Shown here one piece after another: positions 8,557 to 18,107 of a stretch of DNA of 64,000 nt. Both the position numbers and the translations under genes were made by a program. This DNA is from Beijerinckiaceae bacterium (GTDB lineage: Bacteria > Pseudomonadota > Alphaproteobacteria > Rhizobiales > Beijerinckiaceae). Each line of letters starts with the position of its first letter. The stretch's first letter is position 1. The notes beneath the pieces are model-generated. The model had not been told where the DNA came from and did not search any database. It saw only the letters and a list, made by a program, of their open reading frames with translations. The DNA lies in assembly GCA_004564215.1 (NCBI GenBank), contig CP024846.1:186001-250000 (forward strand), read 5' to 3'.

Positions 8557-9390
8557 TCACTTGATCAAGATCCGAGTTAACCGATCGGCGAAAACCGTCG
8601 CAACGGTAAGGTCCGCACTGGTCCCCGGATTGAAACCGGAGGTCTTTAGCCACCGGTCGAAACTCAGGAGAATTGGCAGCGCATCCTCTGGATTTACATA
8701 TGTCTTGAAGCTTTTATAGGCGTCCCTGGCCTCATTTTGCACGTGAGCGGCCGTTTCAAGACCATGCTTTCGGCTGATATGACTGTCGGGAAAGCTCGAA
8801 AGAAACGCGAGATAGACGTTCACGACCGGCCAGGGGGCCGTCCAATGCTTACCGAAAGCGTCAGCCAGCACGCCCATCCCTGTCGTGAATATGTCAGAAA
8901 AATCAGTTGTATACTGAAAAGCGATCCGGTCTCTGGGGGCGGCTTCTCGCATGGCCTCCAGGAGCGTGACATCCGCGGGTCCACGAACGTCGTGGCGCGG
9001 CGCCGTTCCGAGTCCCGCCGGCGAGGCGCGAAGAATGCCCCGGTAAGCGCCCGCCGCATCCGCGCGGGTGAGCCCAGCGAGAGTGGTTTTTAATCCCGTT
9101 TTCAGGTCCCCGCCTTTTTGCGCCGCAGCAGCAAGCGGAGCGCATAACAGAATGATGCCGAGATTGGTGTTCGTGCCAACTGCTTCAAATGTTGCCTCGA
9201 CCGCTGAGCTGATGCGTGCGCCGACCGTTGCGGAGGGATCGATTAAGGCAGGGGCGGCGGCTTCGGCACTGCGCAAAAAATCATGGGCCGTCATGCCGTG
9301 TCCATCTGCAAAAATATGGACATTGCCGGGCTTTGGGGCTTCGATCTCGTCGCGGCAAGCGGCGATGAACGCCTCGGCGATTGCGTTCAA
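8557..9390 (-). CDS. CitG-like (triphosphoribosyl-dephospho-CoA synthase family) protein of the H4MPT cluster
   Basis: The start is set at TTG 9390, which overlaps the upstream TGA (TTGA) and gives 277 residues beginning [16 protein letters not shown]. The motif APKPGNVHIFADGHGM near residue 18 and TNTNLGIILLCAPLAAAA near 75 are the CitG/MdcB family signatures (nucleotide and metal binding). No citrate lyase or malonate decarboxylase genes are nearby. A homologue of this family is a regular member of methylotroph H4MPT clusters (I believe called orf17), probably in cofactor synthesis. The long open frame continuing to 9663 is only read-through opposite the neighbouring gene's frame. Confidence 0.78.
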   Translation of the reverse strand: MNAIAEAFIAACRDEIEAPKPGNVHIFADGHGMTAHDFLRSAEAAAPALIDPSATVGARISSAVEATFEAVGTNTNLGIILLCAPLAAAAQKGGDLKTGLKTTLAGLTRADAAGAYRGILRASPAGLGTAPRHDVRGPADVTLLEAMREAAPRDRIAFQYTTDFSDIFTTGMGVLADAFGKHWTAPWPVVNVYLAFLSSFPDSHISRKHGLETAAHVQNEARDAYKSFKTYVNPEDALPILLSFDRWLKTSGFNPGTSADLTVATVFADRLTRILIK

Positions 9391-10334
9391 CCGGCGGCCT
9401 CCGCCCTCGGCCGGCCGATCCTTGTCAAAAGATCGCCAGCAAGCTGGTCGGCGATGGAGAAGGGCGCCACCTTTTGTAGGCCGCGCCAGCCGGGCATGCT
9501 GTTGACCTCGAGGACGCTTGGGGAGTTGGTGGCGTCGCGAATAATGTCTACGCCGGCGAAGTCCGCCTTGACCGCCGCCGCCGCGCGCAGGGCAAGGTCG
9601 ATCATTTCGGAGTCGGCTTCGAACCATTCCGGCCGCGCGCCGAGTTTGACGTTGGTGATCCAATGTTGTGCGTGGCGCGTCATCGCTGCGATCACTTTGC
9701 CATGCGAGACGAACAGCCGGATGTCGTGAAATCCATTGCGCTCCACCGCGACAAAACGCTGAAGATAATAGACCGACTCGACGGCGTCGAAGGCAGGAAG
9801 ATCGTCCTCGCGGCGGATCAGTTTCAGTCCAAACCCTTGGGCGCCGAACAAGGGTTTAAGGACAAGCGGGCCTCGCCCGGCTTCGCGGCGCACGATCTGG
9901 CGAGCCGCCTGTTCCGATTGAACGGTCCAGGTCGGCGGGGTTGGAATGGAGTTGCGCGCAAGTGCGAAACTCGTGGCCGCCTTGTCGACACAGAGTTCGA
10001 TCGTTCGCGCCGAGTTGACTACGGGCACGCCTATCGCGCCGAGACTGTGCAAGACCCCAAGGCGCAAGGTCACGCTCTCGAAGGTGCCGGAGCCGATCGC
10101 GCGCACGAAAACGGCATCCGGCAGTTCAGCGCCGAAGCCCGGAATAATGAGACCGCTCGGACGCTGTGTATCAAACCCGCATTGCGAGAGCCGGATAGGC
10201 ACCGCCGTCGCGCCCGCGCGAGCAAAGGCGGCGGCCAAATCGCGCGCATGCCAATCGTAAAGATCGACGGCTATCGCGATTTTAGGCCCGCCAAGAGTCC
10301 CGCGCGCCGTCTGATATCTATCCGAAAGAGGCAT
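9387..10334 (-). CDS. RimK-like ATP-grasp protein of the H4MPT cluster
   Basis: The 315-aa protein from ATG 10334 has an N-terminal domain ([21 protein letters not shown]) and an ATP-grasp core with [19 protein letters not shown] near residue 150 and the metal-binding end [21 protein letters not shown] near 275. RimK-type enzymes add glutamate or other amino acids to carboxylates; archaeal MptN glutamylates methanopterin, so tail modification of H4MPT or methanofuran is a reasonable but untested role. It overlaps the end of mch by 17 bp and the CitG-like gene by 4 bp, indicating one operon. Confidence 0.75.
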   Translation of the reverse strand: MPLSDRYQTARGTLGGPKIAIAVDLYDWHARDLAAAFARAGATAVPIRLSQCGFDTQRPSGLIIPGFGAELPDAVFVRAIGSGTFESVTLRLGVLHSLGAIGVPVVNSARTIELCVDKAATSFALARNSIPTPPTWTVQSEQAARQIVRREAGRGPLVLKPLFGAQGFGLKLIRREDDLPAFDAVESVYYLQRFVAVERNGFHDIRLFVSHGKVIAAMTRHAQHWITNVKLGARPEWFEADSEMIDLALRAAAAVKADFAGVDIIRDATNSPSVLEVNSMPGWRGLQKVAPFSIADQLAGDLLTRIGRPRAEAAG

Positions 10335-11286
10335 CGAGCAGTGCTTGATCGATCTGGCCCGCATGGAACGTCTGGCCGGTATCCACAGCGGTCACGATCG
10401 CCCGCGCGGGGCTGAACAACATCGGATCGATGGAATAGAAATCGCCCTTGTAAGCCTTGAATACCTCGGCGAATGGTCGCCCATAATCGCGCGATGTCAC
10501 GCTCGGAAGTTTTTCAGCCAGCGCCTTTGCATCTTCGGCGGGCCCGCTGACGAAAAGATGCGCTTGGCCGCCATAGATGATCGCATCATTGGTGCGTCCC
10601 ATCGCCTGAATAAAGTCGGGATGCGGCGGCGAGAGCGGCGCGGAGGCAACGCCGTCGAGGATGCGGGACAGCGGAAATTTTAGCTCATGTGCTTTGTGCA
10701 GAGCGACTTCAAGCACCCGGGCAACGACCTGAATGCTGCCCGCGAGGCTTTGTGTCGGCGCGAAGATGAAGGTGAGATTTGCGGCCGGAACCCCGCAATC
10801 ATGCGCCACTTTTTCCACGATTTCACGTGGCGGCGCGCGCTCGGACTCAAGGACAAGTGTCGCGCGTTTGGCGTGATCGCGATATTCCAATTCGGAAAAC
10901 AGAGGTTCTTTGCGAGCAAGCGCGCGGCCGGGCCCGGAGCCAAGCGCGAAAAATGCCGATTTACCTTCACCATGCGACAGCGCCCAGCCCGCATATTGGC
11001 TGGCTAGACAGGCAACGACGGGATCGGCCGTGCGAACGCAAAGCTCGAAGGGCCACTTCGGATTGGTGCCGGTCGGCGCGAGTTCAACGCTTCCCATTCC
11101 GCCAAGGCAGATTTCGGCAACCCGCAGTCCCGCCTCGATTCCGCCGCGGGCATTCTTGCCGGCGTCGATGATGGTCTCGCCGGCTTCGCCTCGCGACACG
11201 GCAATCCGTAGCCGTCCTGCGTTGGCGAGCATGCGGTCGACGATTTCCCCGGTCAGTGTGTTGATACTGAGATCATGATTGCTCAA
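10318..11286 (-). CDS. mch: Methenyltetrahydromethanopterin cyclohydrolase
   Basis: This 322-aa protein begins [20 protein letters not shown] and contains [18 protein letters not shown] and the C-terminal [19 protein letters not shown] and [10 protein letters not shown] segments typical of bacterial and archaeal Mch. It converts methenyl-H4MPT to N5-formyl-H4MPT in the cytoplasm, the step after MtdB, whose gene lies two genes upstream. The 5' end overlaps the preceding ATP-grasp gene by 14 bp and the 3' end overlaps the following one by 17 bp, so all are translated from one mRNA. Length is as expected for the family. Confidence 0.96.
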   Translation of the reverse strand: MSNHDLSINTLTGEIVDRMLANAGRLRIAVSRGEAGETIIDAGKNARGGIEAGLRVAEICLGGMGSVELAPTGTNPKWPFELCVRTADPVVACLASQYAGWALSHGEGKSAFFALGSGPGRALARKEPLFSELEYRDHAKRATLVLESERAPPREIVEKVAHDCGVPAANLTFIFAPTQSLAGSIQVVARVLEVALHKAHELKFPLSRILDGVASAPLSPPHPDFIQAMGRTNDAIIYGGQAHLFVSGPAEDAKALAEKLPSVTSRDYGRPFAEVFKAYKGDFYSIDPMLFSPARAIVTAVDTGQTFHAGQIDQALLDASFG

Positions 11287-12445
11287 GATGCAGTTCCCTT
11301 CCCCATGATGCTTGTTTCGTTTGCAGCTGGTCCAGCTGATCGAGGATCAAATTGGTCCGATGGTCCATGAGCATGCGCGCGCGGCGCGCCTTTGCGGCGT
11401 GCGCCTTCACGGTGCACAGTGGATCATGCCGTCGCAATGCCGTCTGTGGTTTCTGGCGGTCCGAGCTCCAATAGGGCCAATCGACTGCCGGCATAGAGGC
11501 AATTGAGCGCCGAGCATAGGCTATTCCCGCAGCGGCGGCGCCATCGAATTTAAGCGGGCTTTTAGGCAGTTGCCCGCAACAGGCATCAAGATGGGCCTGA
11601 AACAGAAGTCCGTCGCGATCTTCGAAGATATCGAGCGTCGAGCCGGGCCGGGGATTGATTTCGATCAGCGTGAAACTGTCGCCTTCGACCAGAAAATCGA
11701 TGCTGTTCAGGCCGCGAAGGCGGCAGGCGCAGGCTACGGTTTCGGCAAGCTTCGTCAACCGGCCTTCCAGATCTCCCGAAAGCTCGGCAGGGCGCAGGCT
11801 GCCGCCAAAGCGGAACGGCTCATCCTCTGTCGGCGTCGGCCATTGGCGGCTGGGTCCCAGGACTTGCGCATCGGCTCCGTTGCCGAGCAGCAGGATCGAG
11901 ACCGGATGTCCCGGCGCAATTCGTTGAAAATAAGCGTTTTGCTGCCCCGGCTGCGAATGTTTGGCCGGCGCGATGTGACTTCCCCCAGATCCACCGATGC
12001 TTTTGACGAGCCAGTTTTCGCTGTCGCCCGGTAAAGACGGGCTGATCTCGGGATGCGGAATGTTCAGGGAGGCGCAAAGAGCCGCTAAAACCAGCGGATT
12101 CTTTACCCTTTGCACGACCTCGGCTGAATTGCCGAACAAAGTCCAGCGCCGCGCAAGTTCGTCGAGGAGCCCGATGCGATCCTCGAACCCGGCGCCATAG
12201 ACGAGGCCGATCGGATCTGTTCCCTCGGCCAAGGTTTCGAGCGCTAAAAGCAAAGCGGCGCTCTCGAAACCGACTTCGAGATCGCCGGCCACAAGACGGC
12301 TCGCGGCGGCCAGGCTACGGGTGTCCAAGTCGTCGAAAAAATCAGCGACGAGGGGCCTGTAACCGGCGCGTCGCGCCGCCGCCGCCAAAGCTCGCCCAGA
12401 GGGCGCCGCGATAAGAATCGCAGCGCCTGGCTTAGGCAATTTCAC
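11273..12445 (-). CDS. ATP-grasp domain protein of the H4MPT cluster
   Basis: The start is uncertain: GTG at 12445 (14-bp overlap with mtdB) gives 390 aa beginning with K-L-P-K-P-G after the start; GTG 12466 is an alternative. The N-terminal [20 protein letters not shown] is a pre-ATP-grasp Rossmann-like domain. [15 protein letters not shown] near residue 155 and [19 protein letters not shown] near 260 are ATP-grasp nucleotide and metal sites. The family occurs between mtdB and mch in methylotrophs (I believe orf5); it probably forms an amide bond in cofactor biosynthesis, with unknown substrate. The last 110 residues are basic and less conserved-looking. Confidence 0.75.
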   Translation of the reverse strand: MKLPKPGAAILIAAPSGRALAAAARRAGYRPLVADFFDDLDTRSLAAASRLVAGDLEVGFESAALLLALETLAEGTDPIGLVYGAGFEDRIGLLDELARRWTLFGNSAEVVQRVKNPLVLAALCASLNIPHPEISPSLPGDSENWLVKSIGGSGGSHIAPAKHSQPGQQNAYFQRIAPGHPVSILLLGNGADAQVLGPSRQWPTPTEDEPFRFGGSLRPAELSGDLEGRLTKLAETVACACRLRGLNSIDFLVEGDSFTLIEINPRPGSTLDIFEDRDGLLFQAHLDACCGQLPKSPLKFDGAAAAGIAYARRSIASMPAVDWPYWSSDRQKPQTALRRHDPLCTVKAHAAKARRARMLMDHRTNLILDQLDQLQTKQASWGRELHLEQS

Positions 12446-13322
12446 GTGCGAGTGCGAAAGCGTCACGGAAATCGAGCGCAAGATGGGTGGATGACGTCGC
12501 CAAGCGCTGGAACAAACCCGATTCCGTCTTATACTTCACGTCGCCGATGGCGAGAGGCCCGATTCCGAGAATGCCGCCTGGCATTTCGACACCATTGTCC
12601 ATGAGCTGCAGGCCCTCGACTCCCGCCGGAGGCACCGCATTGACGTCGGCGGCAATGAGGAGGGATTTCGCCGAGGCGAGAGCTTGCGCTGACAAGACTT
12701 GCTTGCCCGCAGCCGCCGCGCAAAACACGATCTCGGCGTCGACCAGCGCGTCCAACAGTTTTTCGGGCGTGCTCGCATCGACGGCGTGCAGGTGAACCCC
12801 GAACCTCTTCTTGATGTCATCCGCCTTGCCTTGAACGCGGGCGGCTCCATCATAACCGGCGAGCGTCACTTCGGCGCCTTCAAGCGCGGCAATGACGCCG
12901 GAGGCATAGCCAACCACGCCGGTCGCTCCGAAGATCAAAATCTTGGATTTGGCGAGATCCCGGCCTTTCTTTTTCTTCAGGACCTTCTCCACACAGGCGA
13001 CCATGGCGGCGGCGGTCGTGAACGACCCAGCAGGATCGGCGAAAGAGGAAATCTCGAACGGCTTCAACAATGTCGCCTTCAGCCGCTCCATCATGTCGAG
13101 GGCGAGGCCGGCATCTTTTCCGGCGAAGAAAACGCATGTGCGGACGGCATCTCGCGGGGAACGCGAAAACATGGCGTCCTGAACCAGGGGCGTGACTTCG
13201 TCGAGCGTGACGCCCGTATACGGCGTGACGGAATCAAAACCGGCATCAAGCGCCATATTCACGTCGAACGGGCTCATGTGCTTCAACGGACTGAGCATGT
13301 GCAAAATGTTTTTCGTGGCCAC
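12432..13322 (-). CDS. mtdB: NAD(P)-dependent methylenetetrahydromethanopterin dehydrogenase
   Basis: GTG at 13322 is chosen because AGGGGA lies 8 bases upstream, overlapping the TAG of the RFAP synthase gene; it gives 296 aa, the family's usual length. The N-terminus (KNILHMLSPLKHMSPFDVNM) and the nucleotide-binding loop ILIFGATGVVGYASGVIAALEGAEVTLAGYDG near residue 125 fit MtdB. It oxidises methylene-H4MPT, made by Fae, to methenyl-H4MPT and is the NAD(P)H-forming step of formaldehyde oxidation. It is the second gene of the minus-strand H4MPT operon, 10 bp after RFAP synthase. Confidence 0.95.
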   Translation of the reverse strand: MATKNILHMLSPLKHMSPFDVNMALDAGFDSVTPYTGVTLDEVTPLVQDAMFSRSPRDAVRTCVFFAGKDAGLALDMMERLKATLLKPFEISSFADPAGSFTTAAAMVACVEKVLKKKKGRDLAKSKILIFGATGVVGYASGVIAALEGAEVTLAGYDGAARVQGKADDIKKRFGVHLHAVDASTPEKLLDALVDAEIVFCAAAAGKQVLSAQALASAKSLLIAADVNAVPPAGVEGLQLMDNGVEMPGGILGIGPLAIGDVKYKTESGLFQRLATSSTHLALDFRDAFALAREIA

Positions 13323-13332
13323 GCATTTTCCC

Positions 13333-14307
13333 CTAGTTGACGGCTGCGAAGGAGTCACCCCTCACCAATGCGCCGTGATTAATTCCCTTACATATTGCGA
13401 TGTCTAAACCCAAGGTTGCGACTTTTTCGTGCACGGATTTGCAGAGGTCGTGCGCCTGTCGTTCGTCGCGGGCGAAGGCGAAACCGGTTGGGCCCCATGA
13501 AGACTGGCCGGTTCCTGTTGCGCCATGCCTGCGAAGGTCCCTTATCACTTCTTCGACGGCCGCGCTCGCAAAAGGCGCTCCGCCTTGGACGGGCGCAAAA
13601 TAACCGCCGATGATATCCTGGAGGCGTGCGATCGCGTCGCCGAAGGCCTCGATATCGCGTTCGGCAAGGGCGGGCAATATCTTGATCAAGACAAGCCGGC
13701 AGATTTCGGCCGCCGAACTCGCCTCGAAGGGTGCCAATGTGGCGAAGGCGTCGCGCTCTTTCGGGCCGTGAACGCCGGCAATTTTCGGATTAAGGACGAG
13801 AATAACCCGCCATTCCGTGGGAAAATCCATGCGGGCGATAATCGGAGGCGTCGTGGTCCGCTCGCCGCGCCCGCCGTCGACGACCAATCCGCCGCGCTCG
13901 AAAAGGCCGGCGCCGATCCCCGAGCGCGCGCCTCGTTGCAGCAAAAGAGCATCATCCGACGCATTCACGGGAATGCCCTCGAGCCGCCGCAGCGCCGCCC
14001 CGATCGCTAGCGCAAGCTGCGTTCCCGATCCAAGTCCGGCATGGGCCGGGATGGCGTCGTGGATCGTCAGGGCATAGGCCGAAGATAGCCCGAAATGGCG
14101 GGTCAGGAGTTCGAGATGGCGCGCGGCGCGGCCTGCTTCGCTGCCGTCGATGGTGGTTCCTGTCGCGGCACGACGAATCGTCAGCCGGGTGGACAAAGCG
14201 TCGATCGAGAGCCCAAGACCGCCGAAGCGGCGGCCGAGCCCCCCATTCATGTCGAGGAATCCAAGGTGGAGACGGGCCGCCGCCGTCACCGTGACGCTGT
14301 CGAACAT
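13333..14307 (-). CDS. mptG: Beta-ribofuranosylaminobenzene 5'-phosphate (RFAP) synthase
   Basis: From ATG 14307 (GGGGAAG about 10 bases upstream) the protein has 324 aa. It starts MFDSVTVTAAARLHLGFLD and carries the GHMP-kinase motif IPAHAGLGSGTQLALAIGAAL near residue 95. RFAP synthase couples 4-aminobenzoate to PRPP with CO2 loss, the committed step of H4MPT biosynthesis; the pabA/pabC genes at the left end of the window would feed it. It heads the operon with mtdB, mch and fae. The frame continues open upstream to 14484 but without a start supported by a ribosome site. Confidence 0.93.
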   Translation of the reverse strand: MFDSVTVTAAARLHLGFLDMNGGLGRRFGGLGLSIDALSTRLTIRRAATGTTIDGSEAGRAARHLELLTRHFGLSSAYALTIHDAIPAHAGLGSGTQLALAIGAALRRLEGIPVNASDDALLLQRGARSGIGAGLFERGGLVVDGGRGERTTTPPIIARMDFPTEWRVILVLNPKIAGVHGPKERDAFATLAPFEASSAAEICRLVLIKILPALAERDIEAFGDAIARLQDIIGGYFAPVQGGAPFASAAVEEVIRDLRRHGATGTGQSSWGPTGFAFARDERQAHDLCKSVHEKVATLGLDIAICKGINHGALVRGDSFAAVN

Positions 14308-14533
14308 GGCCTGATCTTCCCCGGAAAATTCCGCGCGCGCCTTAAGCATGGACAAAACGTGGCTCTGGCGCAATCGGACTGAGGGGAGGGTCGCGCGGAT
14401 TGAGGGATGGAAATGATCCGATATTGAGACCAGCAGGGGGCGGGAGCCAAAAAGGGTCCCTCTCCCATTCGCCGCCGCAGCCAAGCTATGCGGGCGACGG
14501 GAGCTGATCTAGATTTTGGGGAGAAAAGCCCTT

Positions 14534-14755
14534 TTAGGCGTCATCCCCATGGGCAACCTCGTTGATATTGATCGTTCGCATGTTGGAAAAATCGATCGCA
14601 ACAGGCTTGTTTTCTCGCGCGGCCATGATTTGAAGTGTCTTGATCACATGCTCAAGCCTACGATAGACTTCCTTATATTCATCCGTTGTCGTGGATAACC
14701 CAAGCGGCATCAGACAATATTCGATGATTTCGCGGGGCCGGTCTAGTTTGCTCAT
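14534..14755 (-). CDS. Small hypothetical protein upstream of the H4MPT operon
   Basis: From ATG 14755 (AGGAG 8 bases upstream) it codes for 73 aa starting MSKLDRPREIIEYCLMPLGL; GTG 14764 and ATG 14761 sit too close to the ribosome site. It is predicted largely helical (TTTDEYKEVYRRLEHVIKTL) followed by IDFSNMRTININEV, with no cysteines or membrane segment. It reads toward the RFAP synthase gene, 226 bp before that gene's start. I do not recognise the family; a regulator or assembly factor is possible, but nothing in the sequence proves it. Confidence 0.55.
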   Translation of the reverse strand: MSKLDRPREIIEYCLMPLGLSTTTDEYKEVYRRLEHVIKTLQIMAARENKPVAIDFSNMRTININEVAHGDDA

Positions 14756-14764
14756 CTTCATCAC

Positions 14765-15326
14765 TCCTGCGAGCGCTATTTTCTAGAATTAATCGATGAA
14801 AAGCAAACCCGCAATTGCAGCATCGGGGGACTGATTATCGCCCGATCACATGCAGGGCAGGGGTGGAACCGCTTTATCGTCCCGGTCAAGACCTCGCGAG
14901 CCTGGTTTTGAGCTCAACCGCCATATAAAGGGCCGACCGGGCGCCGAAGCTCCCAGCTTTATCAAACCCTAACTGCGGCCGAAAGACGCGATGGCGTTTT
15001 TGAAGCCTCTAGGAGCGAAAGAGAGGAACTTCTTGAGCCCAAGGGGTGGGAGATTTTGCTCCAACCGATTTAGCCGTTCGTATCCCCTCGAATGGATCGG
15101 CTGAGACCACCGTCATCAAGTCTGTGAATGCAAATATCGGCCTCAAGCCCGTTGGAGCGCGTCGTTACGCATGATGGAAGTACTCGACCTGGGGACCAAA
15201 GCACCCTAGTGTTCCTTGTCCAAGATTCCCGAGTAGATCTTGATACGACGCTGAGAAGCGACGGCGCTTTTTTGACAGAATCGGCGGATCATGGGCCGCT
15301 ATCAAAGAACAGGAAGGGTTGGGGAG
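14765..15326. other. Intergenic region of about 560 bp
   Basis: This lies between the divergent small gene and the first FkbM gene. No convincing ORF, tRNA or strong hairpin is visible, and short frames in it lack ribosome sites. It probably holds promoters for both sides and marks the border between the H4MPT cluster and the glycan island. Confidence 0.5.
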
Positions 15327-15974
15327 ATGGCGGCTGAGAGTAATGTGGATACAATTGTTTTCGACCAGTTCTTTCCTGGCCAGCATAATGGCGTTCTGCT
15401 TGAAATCGGAGCCGCACGCCCGGACTTTTTATCCATCGGCGCCTCATTCCGCGCTCAGGGATGGCGGGTGATCAGCATCGAACCAAATCCCGCGTTTGCC
15501 AGTATCCATCGGTCACTCAATCACGAAATTTTGGAATTCGCATGTTCGGATACGGATGCCGATGACGTAGATTTTGTGGTTGCCGAGGCAGATGGCGATA
15601 TTGAATATCAGGGCGAAAAAATAAGCGCTGAATCCTTCTCGTCGTTAGGCATTCGCGGGGACTTCGAAAAGCTCCTTTCAACTATGAAGGATCGATTCTC
15701 CACGCGGACGATAAAGGTTAAGACCAGGCGGCTCGATACAATTCTCGCGAACCTCGAAGACCTAAATAGGCTTGATGTTTTGGCCGTGGACGTCGAAGGC
15801 TGGGAGTTGGAGTGCCTGAAGGGATTTTCCTTTGGATCCCTAGCACCAAAGGTAGCTATAATCGAGAATCTCTTTCTTGATGTCGGCATAGTGGAATTCA
15901 TGAAGGGGCATGGCTACGAACTGTGGCGGCGCCTCGAACCTAACGACATTTACCTCCGCGCCAATGCGGATTGA
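15327..15974 (+). CDS. FkbM-family methyltransferase
   Basis: The 215-aa protein contains the SAM-binding pattern of FkbM methyltransferases: GVLLEIGAARPDFLSIGASF, then WRVISIEPNPAFASIHRSL, and the catalytic-region VLAVDVEGWELECLKGF with the conserved D-x-E-G. Start ATG 15327 follows AGGAAGG and GGGGAG; ATG 15291 would add 12 residues but has no ribosome site. FkbM enzymes O-methylate sugars or polyketides, and here a role in surface glycan is likely because the next genes are methyltransferases and glycosyltransferases. A second FkbM gene follows 32 bp later, probably in the same transcript. Confidence 0.8.
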   Translation: MAAESNVDTIVFDQFFPGQHNGVLLEIGAARPDFLSIGASFRAQGWRVISIEPNPAFASIHRSLNHEILEFACSDTDADDVDFVVAEADGDIEYQGEKISAESFSSLGIRGDFEKLLSTMKDRFSTRTIKVKTRRLDTILANLEDLNRLDVLAVDVEGWELECLKGFSFGSLAPKVAIIENLFLDVGIVEFMKGHGYELWRRLEPNDIYLRANAD

Positions 15975-16006
15975 TGTGCAGATCAATCAGGAAGGGGGAT
16001 TGATCC

Positions 16007-16858
16007 ATGATGAGCTTTACACCGAATTTCGAAGATGTGCTCCTTGAGCGTTGTTTCCGTAACGTTCCAGTAGGCTTCTATGTCGATATCGGCGCGCATC
16101 ATCCAACCAATGCCTCAATCACCCGCTGGTTCTATGATCGGGGATGGTCAGGCATCAACGTCGAGCCAGGGGACGGTATTGAAGCATTAAGGGCGGACCG
16201 GCCTCGTGACATCAACCTTGAAGCCGCTGTGGCTGATTTCGAAGGGCAGACAACCTTTTATGTGCATAGCGGAAATACCGGCACCTCCACATTGTCCCAG
16301 TCGGTGCCGACGATCGTTGCCGAAAAGGCCGGCGAGATACAGGCGGTGACAGTCGAAGTAACAACTCTCCCCGCGATTTTGGATCGCTACGCCCAAGAGA
16401 AACACATCCACTTTTTAAAAATCGACGCGGAAGGTGCGGAAGACGCAATTGTTCGAACGGCAGACTGGTCTCGGCACCGGCCTGAGGTCGTCGTGATCGA
16501 GAGCACGGAGCCCTATACGAACATCAGGCGAAAAGAACCGTGGCAAGATGTGTTGAAAGAAAATCATTACAAATTCGCCTATTTTGATGGTGTGAATGAT
16601 TTCTGGATTAGCTCGGAAAGCGATTACCTCACCAAGGAATTCAATGTACCCGTGAATGTGCTCGATTTTTTTTGTTCCTATGATCCGGAAGTTGTTTCAT
16701 TGCGAGCGATGGTCGCCGAACGCGAAGCTCTGTTGGCGGCCGTGAACGCGGCTAAGAATGCGGCCACGGTCGCCGCGCCGGCAGCCGAAGTGACGCCGGC
16801 AAACGCAGCTGAAAATATTGGCCGCCGGTTGTGGAAGGCCCTTTGCAGCAAGCTGTAA
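16007..16858 (+). CDS. FkbM-family methyltransferase
   Basis: This 283-aa protein follows AGGAAGGGGG by a good spacing. Motifs: GFYVDIGAHHPTNASITRWFY (SAM loop), WSGINVEPGDGIEALR, and FLKIDAEGAEDAIVRTADW with the FkbM D-x-E-G. The C-terminal 40 residues are Ala/Val-rich (MVAEREALLAAVNAAKNA) and look like a helical tail that could mediate association with a partner or membrane. It is distinct from the FkbM gene just before it, so two different methylations of a glycan are likely. Confidence 0.85.
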   Translation: MMSFTPNFEDVLLERCFRNVPVGFYVDIGAHHPTNASITRWFYDRGWSGINVEPGDGIEALRADRPRDINLEAAVADFEGQTTFYVHSGNTGTSTLSQSVPTIVAEKAGEIQAVTVEVTTLPAILDRYAQEKHIHFLKIDAEGAEDAIVRTADWSRHRPEVVVIESTEPYTNIRRKEPWQDVLKENHYKFAYFDGVNDFWISSESDYLTKEFNVPVNVLDFFCSYDPEVVSLRAMVAEREALLAAVNAAKNAATVAAPAAEVTPANAAENIGRRLWKALCSKL

Positions 16859-16940
16859 GCAAGGGGATGGGGGCATTGGCGACCTGATGCGCGAGGCTGC
16901 GGAACGCTGCAGTAGGATGACCTGAGTCACGGGGGAGTTT

Positions 16941-17930
16941 ATGTTTGGATATCGATGGTTTCGATCTGCGCTGCCGCCAGCAGAGGCGCCAGTAACCCCA
17001 ACCAAGCCGCCAATCATTGTATCCAAGCCAATCGGCGTTGGCCCAGACGATATGGATCATTTCGCCTTAACCGACGGGTTCGAAGATCCGGTGCAATGGG
17101 AAAATACGATCCACCAAGCCTTCAAGGATGCAGAGGAGGATGAGGCTTTCGCTGACGTGCTGCGATGCAATTTCCTTGAAAAGGATCTTGGCGCTTCGTT
17201 TCAGCGATTCCAAGATTCCCGCGCGCCGGCGGCCATCTCCAAACTATTAGGCCGATTGGGAGTATCTTTAGAAGCGCCTATTGCTGACGTGGGATGCGGA
17301 CGCGGCCATTTGGCGTTCGCCATAAATCGGCTCGGGCACAAGAACGTTACGGCGATGGATCCGAACAGCGAATGGTTTACCGGCACTGGCTATCTTAAAT
17401 CGCGCTCGGATCACAATGTAAAAGTCGTCAATAGCTTAGATCACTGGCGCGACCACCACTGCACCTTTGACGCCGTCGTTTCATCTGGCACAGTACATCA
17501 TTGGCAACATATTCCCCGCATAGCAATCGATCTGCGCCGGGTTATTAGGCCCGGTGGCTATTGGCTCATGATTTCGGAATATTTCGCTAACACGCCACGC
17601 GAATTCTTAACGGCTCTTAACAATCATCCTACTGCAACACGATATAATTCTTACGAATGGGCCTATCCCGCGTCAGCCTATGTTGATCTGGTGCAGACTT
17701 CAGGTTTCCTCTTAGCGGGTGTCATTCCCCACACCTATAACGGAAATGAATTTGCGAGTTACAGCGCGCCGAACGATCCTGGGGTTACAAAATGGGTCGA
17801 CGAAAATCTTACCACGCCGCTTGGCACTGTTGAGGCGTTTTGGTCGGAAGTCGATGCATTGCGGAGGACAAACGCACCGAGTGTGTATTTATATCCGCAA
17901 GTCCTTATTTTTCAAAGGGTTGAAGTTTAG
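16941..17930 (+). CDS. Class I SAM-dependent methyltransferase
   Basis: The 329-aa protein has GGGGGAG just before its ATG. A Rossmann SAM loop APIADVGCGRGHLAFAINRL is near residue 112, followed by NVTAMDPNSEW and FDAVVSSGTVHHWQHIPRI, the UbiE/type-11 methyltransferase pattern. The first 60 residues (FRSALPPAEAPVTPTKPP) are Pro-rich and may be a linker. It lies in the glycan island after two FkbM genes and may methylate a sugar or lipid carrier. The substrate cannot be read from the sequence. Confidence 0.82.
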   Translation: MFGYRWFRSALPPAEAPVTPTKPPIIVSKPIGVGPDDMDHFALTDGFEDPVQWENTIHQAFKDAEEDEAFADVLRCNFLEKDLGASFQRFQDSRAPAAISKLLGRLGVSLEAPIADVGCGRGHLAFAINRLGHKNVTAMDPNSEWFTGTGYLKSRSDHNVKVVNSLDHWRDHHCTFDAVVSSGTVHHWQHIPRIAIDLRRVIRPGGYWLMISEYFANTPREFLTALNNHPTATRYNSYEWAYPASAYVDLVQTSGFLLAGVIPHTYNGNEFASYSAPNDPGVTKWVDENLTTPLGTVEAFWSEVDALRRTNAPSVYLYPQVLIFQRVEV

Positions 17931-18107
17931 AGGACAGGGACACAGAAAAAAACGCGAGACTCACCTATCTTATGGCGCGCTCCTAGCGGTTTTTCCACGC
18001 CAATCTCGACACTCTATGGACAATTCGCTTACGCTACCAGTACCGCAGTCAGATGAAGGTTCAGAGGTAGATCAGAGGCCTTTCTTCATACACTAGCGAG
18101 ACATCAT

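Noticed and set aside
9391..9663. Upstream extension of the CitG-like frame
   Set aside because: It is open but lies inside the ATP-grasp gene; composition (many Arg, Gly) is that of an out-of-frame read, and the TTG at 9390 overlapping TGA explains the start.
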